Origin: Thermoplasmata archaeon
GTDB lineage: Archaea > Thermoplasmatota > Thermoplasmata > Thermoplasmatales > Thermoplasmataceae
Length of the DNA stretch: 7,323 nt
Reading direction: 5' to 3'
Assembly: GCA_021826785.1 (NCBI GenBank)
Contig: JAKAYN010000026.1
Coordinates: forward strand, 1 to 7,323
A program made the translations under genes and the position numbers. The notes under the pieces were generated by a model that was not told the origin of the DNA, searched no databases, and was given only the letters and a program-made list of their open reading frames with translations. This document shows, piece after piece, positions 1-5,258 of the stretch. Positions within the stretch are counted from its first letter, which is position 1; every line of letters starts with the position of its first letter.

Positions 1-29
1 ATACAAATTATCATTTTTATTAACTATAC

Positions 30-35
30 AAAAAA
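30..35 (-). terminator. Oligo-T tract after the M20 peptidase gene
   Basis: Six A residues on the plus strand read as T6 on the minus strand, 8 bases beyond the TAA stop of the peptidase gene. Oligo-T tracts close to stop codons are typical archaeal transcription terminators. No hairpin is seen. The call rests on position and composition only, in a very AT-rich background. Confidence 0.4.
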
Positions 36-43
36 TAATTGGA

Positions 44-1132
44 TTATATATTTTTTAATATCATGTATAATAGAAATGCCCTCTCAGGAAGGCTATTTAC
101 AATTATGTACTCATTATCTGAATGGGCACCGTCACCAACGGCACCAAGTCCATCTATTACAGGGCAATAGTATGAGCAGAAGTTTCCATCACTGGCCCCT
201 GAAACAGAAGCCTCACCTATCATTATTTTGTTCTCACTGCATATCTTTTTTATTTTTTCCATAATCTTTGAGGTTTCTTTATTTTTTATCATTGGTGGTC
301 TTACATTAGCATCGATTTCAATGTTTTGATTTTTTTCTCTTAGTTTTTCAATTACATATTTATCGTCATTATATTCATTAAATCTTAGATCCAAAATGCC
401 ATAACATAGATCTGGTATAACATTAGACCTTGTTCCGCCATGGATTATATCAAGATTTAACTTCCTTTTACCATTATTTAATGATTTTATTAAAGGTATT
501 AAATCAAAAAGCTCGTAAATAGCATTTATTCCCTTTTCAGGATCAAGGCCAGCATGGGCAGATTTTCCATGGACTGTGATTTTTATGGTGCCAACCCCAC
601 TCCTTTCTGTTTTTAGAAATCCATTCAACGATGGCTCCATGACAAGTGCATAATCGGCATTTTTTGCCTCGTTTTCTATAATATCCCTTGAGAATTTTGA
701 ATCTATCTCCTCATCTGATGTTATTAAAAGCACAATGTTTTTGTTAATCTCATTCAAGCCAAATTTTAATGCGTAAATTGTTTCAATTATACCTGATTTC
801 ATATCAAAGATGCCTGGGCCGTATGCCTTTCCATCTGATATTCTAAAAGGCCTTTTGATTATTGTTCCCTCATCAAAAACTGTGTCGTAATGGCAGAGTA
901 AAAGCACGTTTTTATTTGAATTTTTATTTATGTACAATCTTATATCGTTTCCATTTTCCCTTGATTCTATGATCTCTGGCTTTATACCTATATTATTTTC
1001 TATGTATTTATAAATATAAAAAGCAAATTTATCCAAGAGCTCTTTATTATATGACGGCGTTTCCATTTCAACAAGAGTCTTTAGATCATTTAACATATCA
1101 AACTTGTATTTATAAAAATCCTCAATATTCAT
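44..1132 (-). CDS. M20 family zinc metallopeptidase (carboxypeptidase G2 / ArgE-DapE-like)
   Basis: A complete 362-residue cytosolic hydrolase with no signal peptide. The two-metal M20 site is all present: H81 and D83 in CHYDTV, bridging D110 in GIFDMKSG, catalytic E141 and ligand E142 in TSDEE, E166 in VMEPS, and H337 in GAHSDNE. SAHAG at 191-195 and GGTRSNVIPD at 232-241 mark the lid/dimerisation domain (about 175-285) inserted in the catalytic domain. Family members remove a C-terminal amino acid, often glutamate, from peptides or N-acyl amino acids, or deacylate amino acids. The pattern looks closest to carboxypeptidase G2-like enzymes, but substrate cannot be read from sequence. The ATG is supported by a TATA element about 25 bp upstream, implying a leaderless mRNA. 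The gene diverges from an Lrp-like regulator across 84 bp, so that regulator may control it (inference). A peptide-scavenging role would suit a heterotrophic acidophile. Confidence 0.93.
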   Translation of the reverse strand: MNIEDFYKYKFDMLNDLKTLVEMETPSYNKELLDKFAFYIYKYIENNIGIKPEIIESRENGNDIRLYINKNSNKNVLLLCHYDTVFDEGTIIKRPFRISDGKAYGPGIFDMKSGIIETIYALKFGLNEINKNIVLLITSDEEIDSKFSRDIIENEAKNADYALVMEPSLNGFLKTERSGVGTIKITVHGKSAHAGLDPEKGINAIYELFDLIPLIKSLNNGKRKLNLDIIHGGTRSNVIPDLCYGILDLRFNEYNDDKYVIEKLREKNQNIEIDANVRPPMIKNKETSKIMEKIKKICSENKIMIGEASVSGASDGNFCSYYCPVIDGLGAVGDGAHSDNEYIIVNSLPERAFLLYMILKNI

Positions 1133-1153
1133 GCAATAACTATGAATAGAATT

Positions 1154-1161
1154 TTTATAAA
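1154..1161 (-). promoter_or_regulatory. TATA box of the M20 peptidase gene
   Basis: The palindromic octamer TTTATAAA is centred 25 bp upstream of the peptidase ATG. This is the usual archaeal TATA-to-start distance, so transcription probably starts at or next to the start codon. No ribosome-binding site lies between. Confidence 0.6.
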
Positions 1162-1179
1162 TTTTATGATTAAATAAAA
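1162..1179. promoter_or_regulatory. Possible AT-rich operator between divergent promoters
   Basis: An inverted repeat with 6-bp arms (TTTTAT and ATAAAA) and a 6-bp spacer lies between the TATA elements of the M20 peptidase gene and the Lrp-like regulator gene. Lrp/AsnC proteins commonly bind AT-rich palindromes and often control their own promoter. Because the arms contain only A and T, chance occurrence is quite possible. Confidence 0.25.
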
Positions 1180-1185
1180 CAGATA

Positions 1186-1196
1186 AAAATTTAAAT
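1186..1196 (+). promoter_or_regulatory. TATA box of the Lrp-like regulator gene
   Basis: The stretch AAAATTTAAAT is centred about 25 bp before the ATG at 1217. With no Shine-Dalgarno sequence ahead of the start codon, a leaderless transcript is likely. Confidence 0.5.
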
Positions 1197-1216
1197 GTAT
1201 AATTATTTACTTTTCA

Positions 1217-2011
1217 ATGGATGATATCGATAGAAAGATCATATTTTATTACCTTCAGGAGGCAAGGGTTCAGCAAAGAAAAATATCAACGGAGCTTAAC
1301 ATTTCACCACAGGTTTTAAAGTACCGTTTTGACAAGCTGGTTAGTAGCGGTGTTATAAAAAAATTCGTCCTTCATGTAAATCCATTGATATATAATAAAA
1401 AGGTTGGCTTTGCAGCATTTAAGGGCTCGTCATCTTATAATGACCATGTGTTTACTGAAATAAAATGCCTGGAGGAACTATCAATATACGGTTTTTATGG
1501 AAATTCAGAAGATGAACTATCGAACGTAATAGAAAAAGCCTCTAAGAGCCTTGGCCCGGCGGTCATGAGGTATATACCCGTTGTTGATGAATATATATCA
1601 ATGAATAAATATGATGATTCGATAATAGATAGTCTTAGCAGGAATCCAAGAAAATCTGCATCTGAAATAGCACAGGAGCTTAACCTAAGATACCATTTTG
1701 TAAAGCGCAGGATAAATTATATGCTTAAAAAGGGAATAATATCAATAATACCTGTATTGGATCTATCAAAAACAGATGTGGTTTTGTTCGGCCTTTTCAC
1801 AATGAATTTTAAGGCCATATCAAAGATTGTTGAGGATATAACACTTTTCAGTGTAAATGATCTTAAGTCTGGAATATCAATATGCTTCTCTGAGAATTTG
1901 AACAGTGCAAAACAGATAATAAACAAATGCCGCGATATAGATAAAAATATCGATGTTATGGTTATATACGAATATGAATTTTACGAGAATTTCTATAAAA
2001 CCAAAAATTAG
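1217..2011 (+). CDS. Tandem Lrp/AsnC-like transcriptional regulator
   Basis: A 264-residue protein about twice the length of a usual Lrp/AsnC protein (roughly 140-170 residues). It reads as two similar modules. Residues 3-50 form an AsnC-type winged helix: a DxxDRKII start, then ISTELNISPQVLKYRFDKL, then SGVIKKF. Residues 58-127 resemble the RAM effector/oligomerisation fold. Residues 133-180 form a second winged helix (DSIIDSL, then SASEIAQELNL, then RRINYMLKKGII), followed by a second RAM-like region at about 187-258. Such a duplication could act as a built-in dimer. It probably binds DNA and responds to an amino acid or another small ligand, but neither target nor ligand can be read from the sequence. 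It diverges from the M20 peptidase gene, which is the obvious candidate target along with its own promoter. The siroheme decarboxylases AhbA/AhbB also carry Lrp-like folds, but nothing in the context suggests haem synthesis. Confidence 0.82.
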   Translation: MDDIDRKIIFYYLQEARVQQRKISTELNISPQVLKYRFDKLVSSGVIKKFVLHVNPLIYNKKVGFAAFKGSSSYNDHVFTEIKCLEELSIYGFYGNSEDELSNVIEKASKSLGPAVMRYIPVVDEYISMNKYDDSIIDSLSRNPRKSASEIAQELNLRYHFVKRRINYMLKKGIISIIPVLDLSKTDVVLFGLFTMNFKAISKIVEDITLFSVNDLKSGISICFSENLNSAKQIINKCRDIDKNIDVMVIYEYEFYENFYKTKN

Positions 2012-2039
2012 GATTTATTTTTAATAAAATTTAAAATCC
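2011..2039 (+). terminator. T-rich imperfect inverted repeat after the regulator gene
   Basis: A GGATTT arm at the stop codon pairs with AAATCC at 2034-2039, and a T5 run lies at 2018-2022. It may end transcription of the regulator gene. It overlaps the TATA region proposed for the next gene, so the two roles cannot be separated from sequence alone. Confidence 0.3.
2027..2036 (+). promoter_or_regulatory. TATA box of the FAD oxidoreductase gene
   Basis: AAATTTAAAA is centred about 26 bp before the ATG at 2058. This suggests the oxidoreductase gene has its own leaderless promoter rather than depending on read-through from the regulator gene 46 bp upstream. Confidence 0.45.
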
Positions 2040-2057
2040 AGTTAAAATCACATATTA

Positions 2058-2924
2058 ATGAGGTACTATGATGTCATTATTCTTGGTGCTGGTTACTCTG
2101 GGCTTAATGCATTCTATAACATAAAAAATAGTAATAAGATAATAATAAGCGATAAACAATATTTTAATTACTATAAATCACATGGCTCTGTAAATATAAA
2201 TTTAAAAAATGTGGTAAACGAATCTGTAAAAAAAATAGATTTCAGTGAAAATATCTTAAAAACTGATATGAATGAATATTCATACAAATATCTTATAATA
2301 GCCCTTGGCTGCTCAAGGGAGAATCAAATAAATTTCATCGATTATATTGAAAAACAGGATAATATATCACTATCATCAGAAAACGATTTTGATGATTATA
2401 TATTAATACAGGAGCTTTTTTATCTAAGATCCATTGGATTAAATGTAAAATACCATGGAAGTTATCTCAGATTCCTGGGTGATAGGATAAGTTACAATAT
2501 AAAGAGTTTAATGGATGAAAATAATATAGAATTCTCGGAACATTATGATTACAAAATGCCGGAATGCAGGCCAAATTATATTTTTAATGATTTTATAAAA
2601 ACGGATTCAAAATTCAGGTTAAATGATAATGTATACGCCATAGGTGATATTATAGATTCTTGGCCAAAGCTTGGTGAGCTTTCAATGAGGCAGGGCAGAT
2701 ATGTTGCAGATCTTATAAATGGCAAAAATTATGATTTTAAACCAATTTTTATAAATATAATTGATGCGTACAATGGAAACGCATTAAGGATTAAGAGCGA
2801 TTTACCATGGCATGGAAAAATTCAAAAGATAAGCAAGGGCCATTACGTGCATTACATGAAAAGCTTTCTTCATCATTATTATAAAATAAGGCATGGGAAA
2901 ATGGGGTTTCTAATAAAGATTTAA
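2058..2924 (+). CDS. Compact FAD-dependent oxidoreductase (NDH-2 / sulfide:quinone reductase-like)
   Basis: The 288-residue protein opens with a Rossmann FAD-binding motif, GAGYSG at 10-15, with D32 ending the second strand where it could bind the FAD ribose. YLIIALGC at 78-85 and VYAIGDIID at 192-200 are the other two hallmarks of the pyridine nucleotide-disulfide oxidoreductase fold; the D197 loop contacts FAD. In NDH-2 and SQR relatives (about 370-430 residues) a second glycine-rich motif for NAD(P)H follows the ALG segment. Here residues 86-170 contain no GxGxxG. The C-terminus (262-288) is rich in His, Tyr and Lys and could be a membrane-surface or quinone-contacting region (inference). 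Two cysteines exist, C85 and C170, but their positions do not establish an SQR. Reading frame and start look intact, so this seems to be a reduced family member, not a pseudogene. Its last 4 bp overlap the convergent UbiA-family gene. The electron donor and acceptor are unknown. Confidence 0.75.
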   Translation: MRYYDVIILGAGYSGLNAFYNIKNSNKIIISDKQYFNYYKSHGSVNINLKNVVNESVKKIDFSENILKTDMNEYSYKYLIIALGCSRENQINFIDYIEKQDNISLSSENDFDDYILIQELFYLRSIGLNVKYHGSYLRFLGDRISYNIKSLMDENNIEFSEHYDYKMPECRPNYIFNDFIKTDSKFRLNDNVYAIGDIIDSWPKLGELSMRQGRYVADLINGKNYDFKPIFINIIDAYNGNALRIKSDLPWHGKIQKISKGHYVHYMKSFLHHYYKIRHGKMGFLIKI

Positions 2925-3838
2925 AAAACAGGAAATCCAAGAGAGGCATCTATTATTATGCCTATCGCAAGAACAATGGATGCATATATATTATAATAGA
3001 ATGCCCTCCCAAAGTTGCCTTTATATGCAAGAATAAATGCAGCAAGCATGATCAAACCATGAAGCGCAGTTGCCGTGTATGATATAAAGTAAAGTCTGTA
3101 AACAAGATCCGCTGCAATGGCAAGTGAAACAGATATTATCTGGTTTATGCCTGCAAATTTCAATGCTTTGTTCCCAAGAAGCACGGCAAAGCTATGAAGA
3201 TTATTCTCCATGTCGTATTCCATATCAGGTATATGATTGTATAGATCGAAACCAAGGGCCCAGAATATTGTTGCAAAGACGAAGAGCCATGGTATTCTGT
3301 ATATTATATAGATAGGCCCATGGTTTCCAAGAACCGAAATTGCACCGGCCATAACAGATAGACCCTGTATTGACGCTATCTGATAATTTGCGAATGATGT
3401 GTACCTTTTCATGTATGGGTAGCTCATTATTACTAATGCGCCTATTGGGCTAAGTGCAAGAGCAACCTTGCTTATAAAAACGACGGATGCAAAGTAGCCT
3501 ATTAAACCTATTATTATCATTATATATGCGTCCTTAACCGTTATTAAACCTGTTACCATTGGCCTTGTCCTTGTTCTTGGATTCTTAGCGTCAATATATC
3601 TATCTGCCAGGTTGTCATTTGTCATTCCTGCTATTCTTATAAAAAACAGGGCGATGAATATTAATAATAAAAGCCTTATTGATGGTATTCCTCTGGCGGC
3701 CAGAAAGGCTCCTAAATAGGCCATTGGCAAACTGAATAATGTCTGCTCAAGCCTGAGAAATCTTAGCGTAATATAGAATTTGCTCTGTCTGTTTTTAACT
3801 CCTCCAGGGTCCCAGTACACGAGTCCAGATTTTTTCAC
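2921..3838 (-). CDS. UbiA-superfamily prenyltransferase (MqnP / 4-hydroxybenzoate polyprenyltransferase type)
   Basis: A 305-residue integral membrane protein with about eight or nine hydrophobic segments from residue 34 onward. The first Asp-rich Mg-diphosphate site is D75, D79 and D83, followed by AKNPRTRTRP. The second is D205 and D209 in IPDMEYDMENN, followed by LHS and a final LLG. MSYPYMKRYTSF at 138-149 and GFDLYNH at 196-202 also fit the MqnP/UbiA-like subgroup. Such enzymes move a polyprenyl chain from its diphosphate onto an aromatic ring precursor, usually for menaquinone or ubiquinone. Other UbiA members make archaeal lipids (DGGGP synthase) or haem O, but the DAxNPRT and DxxxD-LHS patterns point to quinone synthesis. 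The GTG start is the first possible start in frame; a later GTG (codon 7) is an alternative. A downstream quinone-linked role for the adjoining FAD oxidoreductase is suggestive only, because the two genes converge. Confidence 0.85.
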   Translation of the reverse strand: MKKSGLVYWDPGGVKNRQSKFYITLRFLRLEQTLFSLPMAYLGAFLAARGIPSIRLLLLIFIALFFIRIAGMTNDNLADRYIDAKNPRTRTRPMVTGLITVKDAYIMIIIGLIGYFASVVFISKVALALSPIGALVIMSYPYMKRYTSFANYQIASIQGLSVMAGAISVLGNHGPIYIIYRIPWLFVFATIFWALGFDLYNHIPDMEYDMENNLHSFAVLLGNKALKFAGINQIISVSLAIAADLVYRLYFISYTATALHGLIMLAAFILAYKGNFGRAFYYNIYASIVLAIGIIIDASLGFPVF

Positions 3839-3852
3839 ACAATATAAATATT

Positions 3853-3864
3853 GTTTAAAAAAAG
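3853..3864 (-). promoter_or_regulatory. Possible TATA box of the UbiA-family gene
   Basis: On the minus strand the stretch reads CTTTTTTTAAAC, centred about 20 bp before the proposed GTG start. This is a little closer than for the other genes in the window, so the box or the start codon may be slightly misplaced. The surrounding spacer, 3839-3944, is otherwise plain AT-rich sequence. Confidence 0.3.
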
Positions 3865-3905
3865 TTTGAGATATTACAAATTATAATAATTTAAGATAAA
3901 TTTTC

Positions 3906-3943
3906 AAAAAATATGATTTTAAGTTTATTGGTTTACTAAAAAA
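3906..3943 (-). terminator. Two oligo-T tracts after the secreted-protein gene
   Basis: Two A6 runs on the plus strand (3938-3943 and 3906-3911) are T6 tracts on the minus strand, the first beginning one base past the TAA stop at 3945. Paired T-tracts just after a stop codon fit archaeal factor-independent termination and would keep transcripts of this gene from reading into the UbiA-family gene. Confidence 0.45.
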
Positions 3944-3944
3944 T

Positions 3945-4481
3945 TTAACTGTAATAGTTTAGTGCCAGTGCGCTGGATCCAGATGCCGTGCCTGTAAGTT
4001 CAAAGCTAACATAAAGCGTTGTTGAGCCTGTTAAAGTTATCGCTGTTCCGGGTGTGTATGGGCTTGCGTTTACTGTTAATGTTGTTGAGCTTGCAGAACC
4101 AGTAACATTTGCCGGTGATGTTGTGACATAAATTGTGACACCGGACGGTAAGGTTCCATTTATGTATAACGTTCCTGAGGCCGTTGAATTTATGTATAAT
4201 ACATTCAAAAGATAAACGTATCCAGAGCCTGCCGTTGTATTAACATAAATCGTTGCGCCAGAGCTGATGTTTGCCGGTGTTCCAGTTGAAACCGGTGCGT
4301 ATATAAGACCATCGTTATATGCTGTTTTATAATTTGATCCAGGTGCCATATATATAATCGGTGCCTTCTGTGAAACCGAAATTGAGTGACTGCTTGTAAT
4401 GACAACACTTGCAAATACAGCTGAAGGCAGTAATGCAACCACAATTATTGTTAATAATATGTATAATCTCTTTTTGTTCAT
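3945..4481 (-). CDS. Secreted, sequon-rich, beta-strand-rich small protein (unknown; possible surface filament subunit)
   Basis: A 178-residue protein of unrecognised family. Residues 1-24 form a classic Sec signal peptide: charged MNKKR, a hydrophobic core at 6-18, and probable cleavage after VFA. The mature part (about 154 residues) has no cysteine, very few charged residues, and much Ser, Thr, Gly, Ala and Tyr. It carries six N-glycosylation sequons (N71, N81, N98, N108, N125, N138). Short strand-like segments recur (TIYVN, LYINS, LYING, TIYVT), two of them exactly ten residues apart. There is no second membrane segment or C-terminal anchor, so it is released or held by assembly. Size, signal peptide, glycan sites and beta-rich content resemble archaeal thread and bundling-pilus (TasA/camelysin-like) subunits; that is hypothesis, not homology shown. 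A general cell-wall or S-layer accessory protein is the main alternative. A strong TATA box suggests good expression. Confidence 0.8.
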   Translation of the reverse strand: MNKKRLYILLTIIVVALLPSAVFASVVITSSHSISVSQKAPIIYMAPGSNYKTAYNDGLIYAPVSTGTPANISSGATIYVNTTAGSGYVYLLNVLYINSTASGTLYINGTLPSGVTIYVTTSPANVTGSASSTTLTVNASPYTPGTAITLTGSTTLYVSFELTGTASGSSALALNYYS

Positions 4482-4506
4482 ACTATCAGTCCACTAATTT
4501 TGACAT

Positions 4507-4516
4507 CTATATAAAC
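4507..4516 (-). promoter_or_regulatory. TATA box of the secreted-protein gene
   Basis: On the minus strand it reads GTTTATATAG, preceded by an A-rich, BRE-like stretch (CAAAA). It is centred 30 bp before the ATG, so the mRNA would have a leader of only about five bases. It is the best-looking TATA element in the window. Confidence 0.65.
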
Positions 4517-4532
4517 TTTTGTTCAAAAAAAT

Positions 4533-4561
4533 TTGATAAATTAAATGATAAATATTATCAA
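4533..4561. promoter_or_regulatory. Cluster of TGATAA/TTATCA half-sites with a perfect 15-bp palindrome
   Basis: TGATAA and TTATCA, separated by ATA, form a perfect inverted repeat at 4546-4560. A further TTGATAA lies at 4533-4539, and another TTATCAA at 4574-4580 just outside this span. The cluster sits immediately upstream of the TATA element of the secreted-protein gene and about 85-115 bp before the ribA TATA. It looks like an operator for a dimeric regulator acting on one or both divergent genes. The archaeal riboflavin regulator RbkR is one conceivable binder because ribA is adjacent, but I cannot match its motif from memory. Confidence 0.4.
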
Positions 4562-4622
4562 TCATGAAAATAATTATCAATATATTATTCTAATATTACA
4601 CTTAAACATAAATTATATCAAT
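4554..4622 (+). repeat. Three spaced ATTAT(AT)CAAT direct repeats in the divergent spacer
   Basis: ATTATCAAT occurs at 4554-4562 and 4573-4581, and a variant with two extra bases (ATTATATCAAT) at 4612-4622. The start-to-start spacings are 19 and 39 bp. The last copy lies about 25 bp upstream of the ribA TATA element. The repeats may be regulatory sites, but the sequence is low in complexity. Confidence 0.35.
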
Positions 4623-4646
4623 TATAAAAAACTATTTTAGATAATC

Positions 4647-4655
4647 TTTTATATT
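4647..4655 (+). promoter_or_regulatory. TATA box of ribA
   Basis: TTTTATATT is centred about 29 bp before the ribA ATG, giving a leaderless or very short-leader mRNA. No riboswitch-like structure fits, since the expected transcript has essentially no 5' leader. Confidence 0.55.
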
Positions 4656-4679
4656 CATAATCTATTAATATCGATTTAG

Positions 4680-5258
4680 ATGATAGAGTTCTATTCTAAG
4701 GCAGCACTGCCATCGAGGTTTGGCAGTTTCGAAATATACGTTTTCAAAAATGACGAGAACAAGGATCATGCGGTAATTGTTCATGGAGATGTCCAGGGCA
4801 AGAGCGATGTACCTGTTAGAATACACAGTGAGTGCCTAACAGGCGATGTTTTGGGCTCATTAAGATGCGACTGCCGCGATCAGCTTATAGAGTCATTAAA
4901 GTACATAGGTAGCAGACCATATGGCATGCTAATATACATGAGGCAGGAGGGTCGCGGTATAGGTCTTCTTAACAAGATAAGAGCATACAATTTACAGGAC
5001 CAGGGGCTGGATACCGTTGAGGCGAACCTTGAGCAGGGATTACCAGTTGATGAAAGAAAATATGACTATGCCGTTGACGTTATAAGATACTTTGATATAA
5101 AGAGCATACAGCTTATAACCAATAATCCAGAAAAATTAAAATATCTTGAGGAGCACGGAATAAAGATAACGGCAAGAATACCAATAATAATACCACCGAC
5201 AAAGTTTGATGAATTTTATTTGGAGACAAAAAAGGAGAGAATGGGTCATCTATTTTGA
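4680..5258 (+). CDS. ribA: GTP cyclohydrolase II, bacterial type
   Basis: A complete, stand-alone 192-residue enzyme of the first riboflavin step: GTP is opened to 2,5-diamino-6-ribosylamino-pyrimidinone 5'-phosphate, with loss of formate and pyrophosphate. The zinc site is C52, C63 and C65 in [30 protein letters not shown] at 86-96 binds the triphosphate; Y103, D124 and R126 match the E. coli catalytic residues Y105, D126 and R128; LITNNPEK lies near residue 147. There is no N-terminal DHBP synthase domain, unlike RibBA fusions. Many archaea instead use the unrelated GTP cyclohydrolase III, so the gene may have come from bacteria by old transfer (inference; composition now looks native). No other rib gene lies beside it. 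Its 3' end overlaps the DUF763 gene by 9 bp, tail to tail. Regulation may involve the repeats upstream. Confidence 0.97.
   Translation: MIEFYSKAALPSRFGSFEIYVFKNDENKDHAVIVHGDVQGKSDVPVRIHSECLTGDVLGSLRCDCRDQLIESLKYIGSRPYGMLIYMRQEGRGIGLLNKIRAYNLQDQGLDTVEANLEQGLPVDERKYDYAVDVIRYFDIKSIQLITNNPEKLKYLEEHGIKITARIPIIIPPTKFDEFYLETKKERMGHLF
5228..5233 (-). terminator. Oligo-T tract for the DUF763 gene, inside ribA
   Basis: An A6 run in ribA codons for Lys-Lys is T6 on the minus strand, 17 bases past the DUF763 stop codon. It could end the DUF763 transcript within the antisense of ribA. The run is short and is also explained by coding needs. Confidence 0.3.

Noticed and set aside
76..264. Plus-strand open frame within the M20 peptidase gene
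   Set aside because: It lies wholly antisense to the conserved metal-binding C-terminus of the peptidase, and its translation is low-complexity with no family signature.
2058..2924. Pseudogene or frameshifted NADH dehydrogenase
   Set aside because: One uninterrupted frame holds the N-terminal and C-terminal FAD motifs in order with a proper promoter. The missing part looks like a domain reduction.
4205..4444. Second minus-strand frame within the secreted-protein gene
   Set aside because: It lies inside the signal-peptide gene in another frame. Its Gln/Leu-rich product has no motif, and the main frame has the promoter and Sec signal.
4533..4622. CRISPR-like array
   Set aside because: The repeats are only 9-11 bp and unevenly spaced, far short of CRISPR repeat length, and no cas gene is near.
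4482..4679. Riboswitch (FMN type) or small RNA upstream of ribA
   Set aside because: The TATA position leaves almost no 5' leader, the spacer is too AT-rich, and no conserved stem set is visible.
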